Part shown: piece after piece, positions 37,328-45,837 of the stretch
Position numbering within the stretch: position 1 is the first letter of the stretch
Layout of the letters: the number at the start of each line of letters is the position of its first letter
From: CAWCUZ01 sp963798795
Lineage (GTDB): Bacteria > Acidobacteriota > Vicinamibacteria > Vicinamibacterales > SCN-69-37
Assembly: GCA_963798795.1 (NCBI GenBank)
Contig: CAWCUZ010000001.1
Location: 1,426,001-1,490,000 of the forward strand
DNA: 64,000 nt
Reading direction: 5' to 3'
The notes under the pieces: model-generated
What the model was told of the DNA's origin: nothing
Database searches by the model: none
Seen by the model: the letters and a program-made list of their open reading frames with translations, nothing else
Made by a program: the position numbers and the translations under genes

Positions 37328-38746
37328 ATGCCCGGCGCGATCGGCCGAACGGAGGTGGCGGAGTACTACGGCGATCCCGCGGTGCGGGCTCGGATGGCCG
37401 AGTTCTGCGGGGGCGCCGGGGCCCATGCGACCGCGGCGTTCGTGGCCGGGTTCGACCCGACCGCCGCCGATCGTCCGCTCTGGGACCACGCGCCGCACGT
37501 GCCGCCGGCCCGCCTGGACGATCTGCTCGCGCGCGGCACGGACGTGTCGCGATCGCTCTGGGACCGCGAGAACCTGATCTTCTTTCTCGAGATCGACTAC
37601 CTGAACGTCGACCGGCCGGCCGAGCCGTTCGTGCATCCGGCCGACACCTGGATCAAGCTCGAAGCGCCGTACCGTGCCGTGACCGGCGTGCTCGACTCGT
37701 TCGACGCGCCAGTGCGGACGTTCATGAGCGGCCGCGGCTACCACTTCACCGGCCGCATCCCGCTGGACGCGCCGGTGGTCGATGCGCTGGCCGATCTGGC
37801 GCCCGGGGTCCCTGCCTGGTATCCGAGCCATTTCCTCCGCCGGCCTGCCGATCTGACGGCCGAGTTGTCGGAACGGCAGGCACGGGCGGCCGGCGGCCTG
37901 GGGCTGCTCACGGAGTACGTCGCGCACCTGTCGCTCGAGCGCGCCGCCCGCGATGCGCTGGCGCCGGTCGTCTTCAACGGCACGGTGGTCGGCCGGGGGC
38001 TGGGCGGCCGCGAGTGCGTGTCGATCGACTTCTCGCACCTCGGCGATCCGCTCGACATCCGGCACGTCCGGACCGCGTTCAGCGCCTACCAGTGGCACCG
38101 GCTGCGGCCCGACATCTTCGGCGCGGACGTCGCCGCGGCCGTGCCGCCGCTCGCCGTCGTCCCGCGCGAACCGGGGTCGCGGGTGCCCACCCTGCTGAGC
38201 GCGCACGGCCTGGCGGCCGCCCTGGATGCGGCCGCCGACGGCTCCGGCGCGATCCCGGAGATCACGCACGGCATCGATATCCTGCTGCACCGCTACCGCG
38301 ATTCGCCGCTCGCCGAGTTCCATCGCGAGTTCCAGGCGGCGCGCCGATCACCGGAGCGGCAGACCAGGCCGTCGCCGCGCGGCCTGCCGCCGTGCGTCGC
38401 CGCGCCGCTCGAGCAGCCCAACGACCTGCTGCTCAAGCCGGAGTTCATCCAGCACCTGGTCAGGGATCTGATGGCGCGCGGCTGGACGGCCGATCAGATC
38501 GCCGCCCTCGTGCAGGATCGCTACGAGGCCGACCATGGCTGGGGCGACCGCTGGCAGCGGATGCATCCGGCCACCCGCGCCGATTTCGACGTGCGCGTGT
38601 TCGCGGGCCTCGTGGCGACCGGCCTCGACGGCCTAGTCGATTTCAACTGCGTCTCGGCGCAGGAAAAGCGCCTGTGCCCCTGGGACGCGTGCCGCTACGA
38701 TCTGCGACGCGATCGGGCCTGGCTGCTCGACGTCCGGCGGGCCTGA
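37328..38746 (+). CDS. Conserved unknown with primase/polymerase (AEP)-like motifs
   Basis: 472 residues, cytoplasmic. It belongs to a conserved unnamed family. Motifs in order fit the archaeo-eukaryotic primase fold: an acidic pair after a hydrophobic strand near residue 88 (FFLEIDYLNVD), SGRGYHFTGRIPL near 135 (like the sxH motif), and SIDFSHLGDPLDIRHV near 232 (third acidic motif). The C-terminal helical part (LLKPEFIQHLVRDLMARGWT, YEADHGWGDRW, ATRADFDVRVFAGLVATGLD) and a final cysteine set (CVSAQEKRLCPWDAC) could be a metal-binding end. It sits 6 bases before a TIM-barrel gene with endonuclease-IV features, so the pair could act in nucleic-acid repair or synthesis. Polymerase activity is an inference and needs structure comparison. 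GTG 37325 is an alternative start. Confidence 0.5.
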   Translation: MPGAIGRTEVAEYYGDPAVRARMAEFCGGAGAHATAAFVAGFDPTAADRPLWDHAPHVPPARLDDLLARGTDVSRSLWDRENLIFFLEIDYLNVDRPAEPFVHPADTWIKLEAPYRAVTGVLDSFDAPVRTFMSGRGYHFTGRIPLDAPVVDALADLAPGVPAWYPSHFLRRPADLTAELSERQARAAGGLGLLTEYVAHLSLERAARDALAPVVFNGTVVGRGLGGRECVSIDFSHLGDPLDIRHVRTAFSAYQWHRLRPDIFGADVAAAVPPLAVVPREPGSRVPTLLSAHGLAAALDAAADGSGAIPEITHGIDILLHRYRDSPLAEFHREFQAARRSPERQTRPSPRGLPPCVAAPLEQPNDLLLKPEFIQHLVRDLMARGWTADQIAALVQDRYEADHGWGDRWQRMHPATRADFDVRVFAGLVATGLDGLVDFNCVSAQEKRLCPWDACRYDLRRDRAWLLDVRRA

Positions 38747-38752
38747 TCGACC

Positions 38753-39586
38753 ATGCCCGTGCACCTCGGCTTCGCCTCCGGCTCCTGCAGCGACTGCCCC
38801 ATCCTGGACGTGCTGCCAGTCCTGCGCGCGGCCGGGGCCGAAGGCGTGGAGCTTGGAACGCCGCCGAAGCACTTCGACCCGTGGCAGGCCGAGCAGGTCG
38901 GCGCGGTCGGCCGCTATCTTGCCGACAGCGGGCTGCAGGCGATCTCCATCCACGCGCCGTTCGGCGGCGCGTTCGACCTGGCCGCGCCCAATCCGCTGCA
39001 TCGCCACGCGACGGTCGACGCCATCCTCACGGCCGGCCTCGCGCTGCGCCGCGTCGGCGGCCGCATCGTCGTCGTGCACCCGAGCGATCTCGAGCGCGAG
39101 GGACGCAACGTCGACAGCCATCTGGCGGATGCGGCCGGGAGCCTGCGCGTGCTGGCGCAGCGTTGCGAGGCCGAGGACCTGACCCTGGCCCTCGAGACGC
39201 CGCTGCCGCACCTGATCGGCGGCCACCCGGACGAGTTCGCGTGGCTGCTCGCCCGCACGCCGGCGTCTTTGCGCGTCTGCCTCGACACCGGCCACACCGC
39301 GCTCGGCCGGTCGTGGCACCGCTTCCTCGAAGTGGCGGGCCGGCGGCTCGCCCACGTGCACGCGAGCGACAACCGCGGGCATTGGGACGACCATCTCCCG
39401 CCGGGGGAAGGCGCGATAGACTGGGCCGAGATCGCGCGCTCGCTCCGCGCCGCCGCCTTCGACGGCTGGATCATGCTGGAACTGCGGTATCCCGCCGGCC
39501 ACGCCGGCGAGTATTTCACGCGGGCCTACCAGCAGACGCGCGCGCTGCTGGCGTCCCTGTGGCGGGACGCGGACCAGACCACCTGA
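38753..39586 (+). CDS. Xylose isomerase-like TIM barrel (AP endonuclease 2/sugar isomerase fold)
   Basis: 277 residues with the beta/alpha-barrel signature: FASGSCSDCPIL at the start, ISIHAPFGGAFDL, GGRIVVVHPSDLEREG, LALETPLPHLIGG, VCLDTGHTALGRSWHRFLEV, LAHVHASDNRGHWDDHLPPG and a closing ELRYP. His/Glu/Asp at these strands (IHAP, VHPSD, LETP, DTGH, HASD) match the metal ligands of endonuclease IV and of sugar-phosphate isomerases/epimerases, which cannot be told apart here. Six bases separate it from the primase-like gene and 16 from dodecin, so it is in one operon with both. Confidence 0.75.
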   Translation: MPVHLGFASGSCSDCPILDVLPVLRAAGAEGVELGTPPKHFDPWQAEQVGAVGRYLADSGLQAISIHAPFGGAFDLAAPNPLHRHATVDAILTAGLALRRVGGRIVVVHPSDLEREGRNVDSHLADAAGSLRVLAQRCEAEDLTLALETPLPHLIGGHPDEFAWLLARTPASLRVCLDTGHTALGRSWHRFLEVAGRRLAHVHASDNRGHWDDHLPPGEGAIDWAEIARSLRAAAFDGWIMLELRYPAGHAGEYFTRAYQQTRALLASLWRDADQTT

Positions 39587-39602
39587 CGAGAGGAGTCGCC
39601 TG

Positions 39603-39803
39603 ATGGCCATTCACAAAGTGATCGAAGTGATTTCGCAGTCGTCCAAGAGCTGGGAGGACGCCGCCCAGATGGCCGTGACCGACGCGGCCAAGACCGTCAA
39701 AGGCATCAAGTCCATCTACATCAAGAACCTCGAGGGTGTCGTCGAGAAGAACCGGATCGTGCAGTACCGTGTCAACGCGAACATCACGTTCGAGGTCACG
39801 TAG
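39603..39803 (+). CDS. Dodecin (flavin-binding dodecamer)
   Basis: 66 residues, the exact size of dodecins. Sequence MAIHKVIEVISQSSKSWEDA carries the conserved Trp that stacks on flavin, and GIKSIYIKNLEGVVEKNRIV and the terminal strand ITFEVT match the beta-alpha-beta-beta fold. Dodecins store or buffer riboflavin/FMN in a hollow 12-mer. AGAGGAG lies just before ATG 39603. Its immediate neighbours are the TIM barrel and an SDR. Confidence 0.95.
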   Translation: MAIHKVIEVISQSSKSWEDAAQMAVTDAAKTVKGIKSIYIKNLEGVVEKNRIVQYRVNANITFEVT

Positions 39804-39861
39804 AACGGGGGCGCACCGGCCGCGCGCGGGGCCGCGCGCCAGGACGTCGGGGGCGGGGCGG

Positions 39862-40620
39862 GTCGCCGGCAAGGTCGTCCTGGTCACCGGCGGCGGATTG
39901 GGAATCGGCCGCGCCGCCTGCGAGCGGCTCGCCGCGGAAGGCGCGCGCGTGGCCGTGACCGACCTGCGCGACGATGACGGACGGGCGGTCGTCGCGGCCA
40001 TCCGGCGCGCCGGCGGAACGGCGCGGTTCTGGCACCTCGACGTGTCGCGCGAGCGCGAAGTCGACGCCGTGACGGCGGCGGTGCACCGGGCGTTCGGCGG
40101 GCTCGACGTGCTCGTGAACAACGCCGGCATCAGCGGCACGAACCAGCCGACGCACGAGATCACCGAGGCGGAGTGGGACGCGCTCATGGCGGTCAACGTC
40201 AAGGGCGTGTTCTTCTGCACCAAGCACGCGCTGCCCTGCATGCTGCGCGCCGGCGGCGGCAGCATCATCAATCTTTCGTCGATCTACGGTCTCGTCGGCG
40301 CCGGTGATGCGCCGCCCTACCACGCGTCCAAAGGCGCCGTGCGCCTGATGACCAAGAACGACGCCGTGCTGTACGCGCCGCAGAAGATCCGCGTGAACTC
40401 CATCCACCCCGGCTTCATCTGGACGCCGATGGTCGAGAACTTCCTGCAGGTCGCGAAGGACCCCGACGCGGCCCGCCGGGCGCTCGAGGCCAGGCATCCG
40501 CTCGGCCACATGGGGGACGCCGACGACGTCGCCTGGGGCATCGTCTACCTGGCCTCGGACGAGTCGAAGTTCGTCACCGGCGCCGAGCTGGTGATCGACG
40601 GCGGCTATACTGCCCAGTAG
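39862..40620 (+). CDS. SDR-family oxidoreductase without visible start codon
   Basis: A classical short-chain dehydrogenase of about 250 residues: GKVVLVTGGGLGIGRAACER (TGxxxGIG), VLVNNAGISG (NNAG), the catalytic set S..Y..K in INLSSIYGLVGAGDAPPYHA with the following SKG, and GFIWTP. NAD(P)-dependent reductase or dehydrogenase; substrate unknown. No ATG, GTG or TTG occurs in any frame between the dodecin stop and the Rossmann motif. The nearest in-frame GTG (39736) lies inside dodecin. The GTC at 39862 sits exactly where a start is expected, so a single-base change (GTG to GTC) or a base-call error is likely. The coordinate given for the start is therefore a guess. Confidence 0.8.
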   Translation, partial: VAGKVVLVTGGGLGIGRAACERLAAEGARVAVTDLRDDDGRAVVAAIRRAGGTARFWHLDVSREREVDAVTAAVHRAFGGLDVLVNNAGISGTNQPTHEITEAEWDALMAVNVKGVFFCTKHALPCMLRAGGGSIINLSSIYGLVGAGDAPPYHASKGAVRLMTKNDAVLYAPQKIRVNSIHPGFIWTPMVENFLQVAKDPDAARRALEARHPLGHMGDADDVAWGIVYLASDESKFVTGAELVIDGGYTAQ

Positions 40621-40622
40621 CC

Positions 40623-42038
40623 GTGCCGCGCGCGACGCCGATCGAGCACCTCATCGTCCTCATGCTGGAGAACCGATCCTTCGATCATCTGTTCGGCTTT
40701 CTCACGATCGACCAGCCCGCGGTGCGCGGCGACCGGATCGACGGCTTGACCGGGTTCGAGACGAACGTGAACCTCGATGGCACACACGTCGAAGTGTCCG
40801 ACGATGCGGCGTATGCCGGCGACTTCCGAGTCGACCCGGGCCATCACTTCCCGGACGTCAACATCCAGTTGTTCGAGCGGGATCCCGTGCCCGATGGCGC
40901 GGTGCCGACGATGGGCGGGTTCGTCAGGAGCTACGGGCATCAGCCGGGGAATCATGACGACCCGGCCAGGGCCGCGCGGATCATGAAGGGCTTCGCGCCC
41001 GGCCGGCTGCCCGTGCTCACGGGACTGGCGCGCGAGTTCGCGGTCTGCGACCGCTGGTTCTCGTCGGTGCCCGGCCCGACGCTGCCGAACCGCGCGTTCG
41101 CCCACGCCGCCACGTCGCTGGGTCATGTCGACATGAACCCGGTCGCCTACTTCAACGTGAGGACCCTGTACGAGGCGCTCGACGACCGGCAGGTGACCTC
41201 GCGGATCTACAGCTTCGACGGCAATTCGCTCGCGTTCACGTTCCGATCCCTGTTCCAGTCCGGCAACCGGTTCCTCGGCACGTTCAACGACTTCCTCGAC
41301 GACCTGGACGGCGATGACCTGCCGAGCTACTGCTTCATCGAGCCGCGCTTCAACGACTGGTACGACGACGCCAACCACCTATACTACGTCGCGAGCGATC
41401 AGCACCCCGACAACAACGTGCTGGCCGGCGACAACCTGATCGCCGACGTCTACGAGGCGCTGCGCGCTTCCGACTACTGGACCAGCAGCCTGCTCGTCAT
41501 TGTCTACGACGAACACGGCGGGTTCTTCGACCACGTGCGGCCGCCCGACGGCGTGCCGAGCCCCGACCAGGCCAGCGAGCAGGCGGAGTTCACGTTCACG
41601 CGGCTGGGCGTGCGCGTGCCGGCCGTGCTGGTGTCGCCCTGGATCGCGCCCGGTGCCATCGTGCACACGCGGCTCGAGCACGCGTCCCTGGCGGCGACGG
41701 CCAGGGCGCTGCTGGCGCCGCGCATGCCGCACCTGACCGCCCGCGATGCGGCCGCCGAGACGTTCACCGACGTCCTGACGTTGACCCGGGCACGCAGCAC
41801 GCCGAAGAAGTTCCGCCGCAAGCCGGATCCCCAGGTCGAGCCGAACACCCACGGCAGCGGTCCGCTCACCGAGTACCAGTGGACGCAGCTGTTCAACGCG
41901 TATCAGATGGACATGACGCGTCCGGCCGATCGCCGGGTGCTCGGCCGCGACGTTGCGGCGCAGTCTCTCCAGGACATCGACTCCGAACAGCAGGCCGCCG
42001 AGTACATCCGCAAGGTGGCGGCCTCGTTCGGCACGTGA
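40623..42038 (+). CDS. Phosphoesterase, phospholipase C/AcpA superfamily
   Basis: 471 residues. The N-terminal metal-nucleophile region EHLIVLMLENRSFDHLFGFL and the second metal motif VIVYDEHGGFFDHVRPPDG are diagnostic of the bacterial phospholipase C/acid phosphatase AcpA family; GPTLPNRAFAHAATS is also typical. It hydrolyses a phosphodiester or phosphomonoester, often of phospholipids. Unusually no signal peptide or Tat motif is visible: the reading starts at GTG 40623 (3 bases after the SDR stop) with PRATPIEHLIVLM. It may be cytoplasmic, or a leader may be missing. Confidence 0.88.
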   Translation: MPRATPIEHLIVLMLENRSFDHLFGFLTIDQPAVRGDRIDGLTGFETNVNLDGTHVEVSDDAAYAGDFRVDPGHHFPDVNIQLFERDPVPDGAVPTMGGFVRSYGHQPGNHDDPARAARIMKGFAPGRLPVLTGLAREFAVCDRWFSSVPGPTLPNRAFAHAATSLGHVDMNPVAYFNVRTLYEALDDRQVTSRIYSFDGNSLAFTFRSLFQSGNRFLGTFNDFLDDLDGDDLPSYCFIEPRFNDWYDDANHLYYVASDQHPDNNVLAGDNLIADVYEALRASDYWTSSLLVIVYDEHGGFFDHVRPPDGVPSPDQASEQAEFTFTRLGVRVPAVLVSPWIAPGAIVHTRLEHASLAATARALLAPRMPHLTARDAAAETFTDVLTLTRARSTPKKFRRKPDPQVEPNTHGSGPLTEYQWTQLFNAYQMDMTRPADRRVLGRDVAAQSLQDIDSEQQAAEYIRKVAASFGT

Positions 42039-42046
42039 GGTCCCCG

Positions 42047-43264
42047 GTGAACCATCGCCTGGTTCGAGTCCTGGCGCCCGGCGCCCTGTCGCTTCTCCTC
42101 GGTTCGTCGGCGGCCGCGGCGCAGCAGGCCCCGCCGCCCAGCCCGCCGCCGGGCCAGGCGGAGAGCCTGGCGGGACGGGTGATCGGGATATTCGGCAAGG
42201 CCGTGCATCCCACCCTGGCGACGGTGGCGCCGGGCGGCAGCCTCACCGTCGGCGTCGGGTTCTCGCCGAAGCCATGGCGGCAGGGCCGGCTGTTCACCAC
42301 GGCTCGGGCGTCGATCTCCGTCCGCCACTACTGGATTACCGAGACCAACACCTGGTGGCAGCAGGCGAACACGTTCCGGCTCGAGGGGTACGCCCGAGCG
42401 CGCAGCATGCCGCAGCTCGACTTCTACGGCCTTGGCGCGGACAGCGTCCGCGACGACCACAGCGACTTCCGGTTTCTCGATCGGTCGTTTGGTGCGACCG
42501 GCTGGATCCGCCCACGGCCGTGGGTCGCGATGGGCGGACGCGTGGAACGGCTGTGGCCCGGCATCGGGTCCGGGACGCAGGGCGACCTGCCCTCGCTCGA
42601 AGATCGGTTCGACGCAGCCATGATTCCGGGATTCGTCGCCCAGCCGCGCTTCGTGCGCACTCAGGTGTTCGTCAACCTCAACTACCCGGCCGGACGCAAC
42701 GAACGGCCTCGGCAGGGCGGCGACTATCAGGTCGCATACAGCGTGTTTCACGCGTCGGCCGATGCCGCGCAGTCGTTCCGCCGGCTGGAGCTCGAAGGGC
42801 AGCAGCGCTTCCTCGTCTTCGGCCGGGACCGCAAGATCACGCTCCACGCCTTTCTGTCGACCAGCCTGATATCCGGCGGCAACGCCGTGCCGTTCTATCT
42901 GATGCAGACGCTCGGCGGGTCCGGCAACCTCAGCGCGTTTCGCGAACAGCTCATCGGGGGCGACGAGACGACCGCGACGCTGCGCGGGTTCTCCGACTAC
43001 CGCTTCCGCGACGCCAACCTGCTGCTGCTCCAGGCGGAGTACCGGTTCAAGGTCTGGGGCCCGGTGGACGCCACCGTCTTCGCCGACAACGGCACCGTCG
43101 CGCCGCATCCGGACGACCTGTGGCACAGCCCGTTCCATCACGATTTCGGCGGCAGCGTCAGCCTGATGCGCAGTCACACGACCGTCGTCCGCCTCGATGT
43201 CGGCTTTGGAGGCGGCGAAGGCGTGCACTACTACTTCGGACTCGGGCACGCGTTCTCTTTCTAG
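42047..43264 (+). CDS. Omp85/BamA-like surface-antigen barrel protein
   Basis: 405 residues with a signal peptide (APGALSLLLGSSAAAAQQ) and a C-terminal barrel of the bacterial surface antigen (D15/Omp85) type. Alternating strands run to an aromatic end (VVRLDVGFGGGEGVHYYFGL, then GHAFSF). The block FSDYRFRDANLLLLQAEYRF, with the aspartate-rich turns before it, is typical of the barrel part of such proteins. No POTRA repeats precede it. Start GTG 42047 is 8 bases after the phosphoesterase stop, so the two may be co-transcribed: an outer-membrane barrel with a lipid-active enzyme. The specific role is unknown. Confidence 0.7.
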   Translation: MNHRLVRVLAPGALSLLLGSSAAAAQQAPPPSPPPGQAESLAGRVIGIFGKAVHPTLATVAPGGSLTVGVGFSPKPWRQGRLFTTARASISVRHYWITETNTWWQQANTFRLEGYARARSMPQLDFYGLGADSVRDDHSDFRFLDRSFGATGWIRPRPWVAMGGRVERLWPGIGSGTQGDLPSLEDRFDAAMIPGFVAQPRFVRTQVFVNLNYPAGRNERPRQGGDYQVAYSVFHASADAAQSFRRLELEGQQRFLVFGRDRKITLHAFLSTSLISGGNAVPFYLMQTLGGSGNLSAFREQLIGGDETTATLRGFSDYRFRDANLLLLQAEYRFKVWGPVDATVFADNGTVAPHPDDLWHSPFHHDFGGSVSLMRSHTTVVRLDVGFGGGEGVHYYFGLGHAFSF

Positions 43265-43325
43265 CGCGGTCGCGAGACGAACGGCGCGGAGCCACCGGAC
43301 GCGGCTCGCGGCGTATCATGGGCCG

Positions 43326-44405
43326 GTGCGTCGAGCCATCTTCAGCGGGCCGGCGGCTCTCGTCGCGGCGGCCGCCCTCGCCGGCTGTGACCGCACGGCC
43401 CCACCGGTGGAGAGCGGTCCGCAGCCGACCGTCGTGCAGGTGCGTGAAGCGCGCGTGGGCCCGATTCGCGACCTGCTGTCCGTGCCAGGCGTGGTCGTGC
43501 CGTCCCCGGGCGCGGACTGGACGATCTCCGCGCCCGACGTCGGCCGCGTCGCCGAGTTGCCGAAGGTCGTGGGCGACCACGTGGAGCCCGGGGACGTGCT
43601 GGTGCGGTTCGACATTCCGTCGATCACCGAGAGCCTCGCGGCGCGCCAGCAGGAGGTCACGACGGCCGCGACCGCGGTCGACGGCGCGCAGGCGGAAGCC
43701 GACAAGCGGCAGTCGTTGTTCGACCGAGGTTTCATCTCGCGCGACGAGCTGAAGGCCGCCACCGATGCGCTGCTGCGGGCACAGGCCGCGCTCACGCAGG
43801 CCAGGGCGTCGATCGCCGCCGTCGAGGCGACGGCTGACCGAGCCGTCGTCAAGGCCCGGTTCGCCGGGATCGTTGCGCAGATCTGGCACCAGCCAGGCGA
43901 CGCGGTCGCGCCCGGGCCGTCCGACCCCGTCCTGCGGGTCATTGACCCGACCCGCGTGCAGGTCGCCGCGACGGTCACGCTGCTGCAGTTGCAGCGGATC
44001 GAGCCGGGCCAGGAAGCGTTGCTGCAGTTCGCCGATTCGCCCGATCCGCTCACGGCCGCCGTCGTGCTGCGCCCCCTGCCCCAGCCGGACGCCGCCTCTG
44101 CGGAGATCCGCATCTCGCTGCCCGGCGCCACGCCCCCGCCGCTCGATACGATCGTGCAGGCGACCGTCGTCCTCGACGAGCGCCAGCACGCGCTCCTGGT
44201 CCCGGAGAGCGCCCTCGTGCGGACGCAGGAGCCGCCGGTGATCTTCGTGGCCGGCGATGACGGCCTTGCGCACCGGCGCGCGGTGCGCGTCGGCGTCAGG
44301 GCGCAGGGTCAGGCCGAAATCACCTTCGGCCTCCAGGCCGGCGAGCAGGTCATCGTGAGCGGACAGGACGCGCTGAACGACGGCGATCCGATACGAATCC
44401 AGTAG
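43326..44405 (+). CDS. Orphan RND periplasmic adaptor (HlyD family)
   Basis: A 359-residue lipoprotein (AAALAGC lipobox) of the membrane-fusion family, with lipoyl halves (APDVGRVAELPKVVGDHVEP; ARFAGIVAQIWHQPGDAVAP), a helical hairpin between them and a beta-barrel end. It is close in sequence and equal in length to the adaptor at 29647-30726 (both have DVLVRFDIPS or DLLVRFDIPS and DPILRVIDP-like strings). No pump permease follows: an octamer-repeat spacer and then an MFS carrier do. It may serve the pump at 30.7 kb or be left from a lost operon. GTG 43326 is the start. Confidence 0.85.
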   Translation: MRRAIFSGPAALVAAAALAGCDRTAPPVESGPQPTVVQVREARVGPIRDLLSVPGVVVPSPGADWTISAPDVGRVAELPKVVGDHVEPGDVLVRFDIPSITESLAARQQEVTTAATAVDGAQAEADKRQSLFDRGFISRDELKAATDALLRAQAALTQARASIAAVEATADRAVVKARFAGIVAQIWHQPGDAVAPGPSDPVLRVIDPTRVQVAATVTLLQLQRIEPGQEALLQFADSPDPLTAAVVLRPLPQPDAASAEIRISLPGATPPPLDTIVQATVVLDERQHALLVPESALVRTQEPPVIFVAGDDGLAHRRAVRVGVRAQGQAEITFGLQAGEQVIVSGQDALNDGDPIRIQ

Positions 44406-44414
44406 AACCTCTTT

Positions 44415-44457
44415 CGAGGCCGGATTGGGAGATTCTGGGATTTGGGGATTTGGAGGT
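44415..44457. repeat. Tandem octamer repeat (GATTTGGG family)
   Basis: Units GATTGGGA, GATTCTGG, GATTTGGG, GATTTGGA and GGTTCGGC follow one another without gaps, 9 bases past the stop of the orphan adaptor and about 35 bases before the MFS start. The same unit, in both orientations, makes the dyad at 10662-10745. No spacers, so not CRISPR. Confidence 0.65.
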
Positions 44458-44491
44458 TCGGCGGAGCGGGGCGAGGTGAGCTGGTGAACTC

Positions 44492-45808
44492 GTGACATGG
44501 CGGCTGACGCCGCTGCAGTGGCTGATCGTCTCGGTGGCCACGCTCGGGTTCGTGTTCGACCAGTACGAGCTGCTGCTGCTCCCGCTCGTGGTGCAGCCCG
44601 CGCTGGCCGAACTGGCGGCCGCGCCGGTCGGCTCGGCGGCCTTCAACGTCTGGATCGGATTGCTGTTCTGGCTGCCTGCGATCTGCGGGGGCCTTTTCGG
44701 TCTGCTCGGCGGATACCTGACCGACCGGTACGGCCGGCGGCGCGTGCTGGTGTGGAGCATCCTCCTGTATGCCGGCGCCTCGGTGGCCTCGGCGTTCAGC
44801 ACCTCGGCGACGCTGTTCCTCGTCAGCCGGTGTCTGACACTCGTCGGCGTCTGCGTGGAATTCGTCGCCGGCATCGCCTGGCTGGCCGAGTCGTTTCCCG
44901 AGCCGAAACAACGCGAGGGGCTGGTCGGCGTCGCCCAGGCGATCTCGTCGGGCGGCGGCCTGCTGGTCACCAGCATCTTCCTGTTGCTCGTCACGCAGGC
45001 CGATCGCCTGCCGGCGATCTACGGCGCCCACGTGCCGTGGCGATACGCCTGTCTGTCGGGCATGCTTCCGGCGCTGCCGTTGATCCTCGTCCGCCCCTTC
45101 ATGCCGGAATCGCCCATGTGGCTGGCCCACGGGGCGGACGGGTCGCCGCACCCGCGACGGCACGCTCGCATCCGAGGGCTGTTCGCACCCGCGCTCAGAC
45201 GCGTCACGCTGCTCACGACGATTGCGACCGCGGCCAGCTACGCCCTGGCCTATGGCGCCATGCAGCACCTCCCGCGCATCGTCGGCTCGATGCCCGGCGT
45301 GGCGCAACTCGACGCGATCGGCAAGCAGCTCGCGGGCGGCCAGATTCAGTTCGTGCAGGAAGCGGGCGGTCTGGCGGGACGCATTGCGCTGGTCTTTCTG
45401 GTCGTGCTGATCGTCGCCCGCCGGCGAATGCTGCGCCGGCTGCAGGGCGCGGCGCTCGTCGCGTTTCCGCTGACCTTTGCCGGCCTGACCGTCCTGGGCC
45501 TCCACGCGCTGCAGGTCGGGGTGTTCACGACGGCCGCCGTCACGGCCGCGCAACTCAGCTTCTGGGGCAACTACCTGCCGCGCGTCTTTCCCACGGGCCT
45601 GCGCGGTACGGGCGAGAGCTTCGCCGTGAACGTGGGCGGACGGATTGTCGGCACCTCGGCCGCGTTTGCCACGACGACGCTGGCGACGGCGATCGGCGGC
45701 GCGCGCGGGCTGTCACTGGCGGCTGCCGTCGTCGCGACCATCGCCTGCGTGGCAGGGCTGCTGGCCAGCCGGCGGCTGGTCGAGCCAGCGGAGAAGCTGC
45801 CTCACTGA
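44492..45808 (+). CDS. MFS transporter
   Basis: 438 residues, 12 helices. The loop 2-3 signature GGYLTDRYGRRRVLVWSILL (G-x-L-x-D-R-x-G-R-R) is that of the major facilitator superfamily. FPEPKQREGLVG and GTGESFAVNVGGRIVGT also resemble the sugar/metabolite:H+ symporter group. The N-terminus (LQWLIVSVATLGFVFDQYEL) carries an acidic residue typical of the aromatic acid/alpha-ketoglutarate branch. Substrate is unknown. GTG 44492 is the start, with weak ribosome binding. It is convergent with the kinase gene. Confidence 0.85.
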   Translation: MTWRLTPLQWLIVSVATLGFVFDQYELLLLPLVVQPALAELAAAPVGSAAFNVWIGLLFWLPAICGGLFGLLGGYLTDRYGRRRVLVWSILLYAGASVASAFSTSATLFLVSRCLTLVGVCVEFVAGIAWLAESFPEPKQREGLVGVAQAISSGGGLLVTSIFLLLVTQADRLPAIYGAHVPWRYACLSGMLPALPLILVRPFMPESPMWLAHGADGSPHPRRHARIRGLFAPALRRVTLLTTIATAASYALAYGAMQHLPRIVGSMPGVAQLDAIGKQLAGGQIQFVQEAGGLAGRIALVFLVVLIVARRRMLRRLQGAALVAFPLTFAGLTVLGLHALQVGVFTTAAVTAAQLSFWGNYLPRVFPTGLRGTGESFAVNVGGRIVGTSAAFATTTLATAIGGARGLSLAAAVVATIACVAGLLASRRLVEPAEKLPH

Positions 45809-45811
45809 CAG

Positions 45812-45837
45812 TCGGCCTTCTGCCTTCTGCCTTCTAC
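45812..45837. repeat. Heptamer repeat CCTTCTG overlapping a stop codon
   Basis: Three tandem 7-base units (CCTTCTG, CCTTCTG, CCTTCTA) fill the 25-base gap between the convergent MFS and kinase genes. The last unit includes the TAG stop of the kinase (45834-45836). It resembles in style, not in sequence, the heptamers at 13911 and 47199. Confidence 0.6.

Noticed and set aside
42060..42075. tRNA T-arm-like GGTTCGAGTCC
   Set aside because: No acceptor or anticodon arms pair around it; it is within the coding start of the Omp85-like gene.
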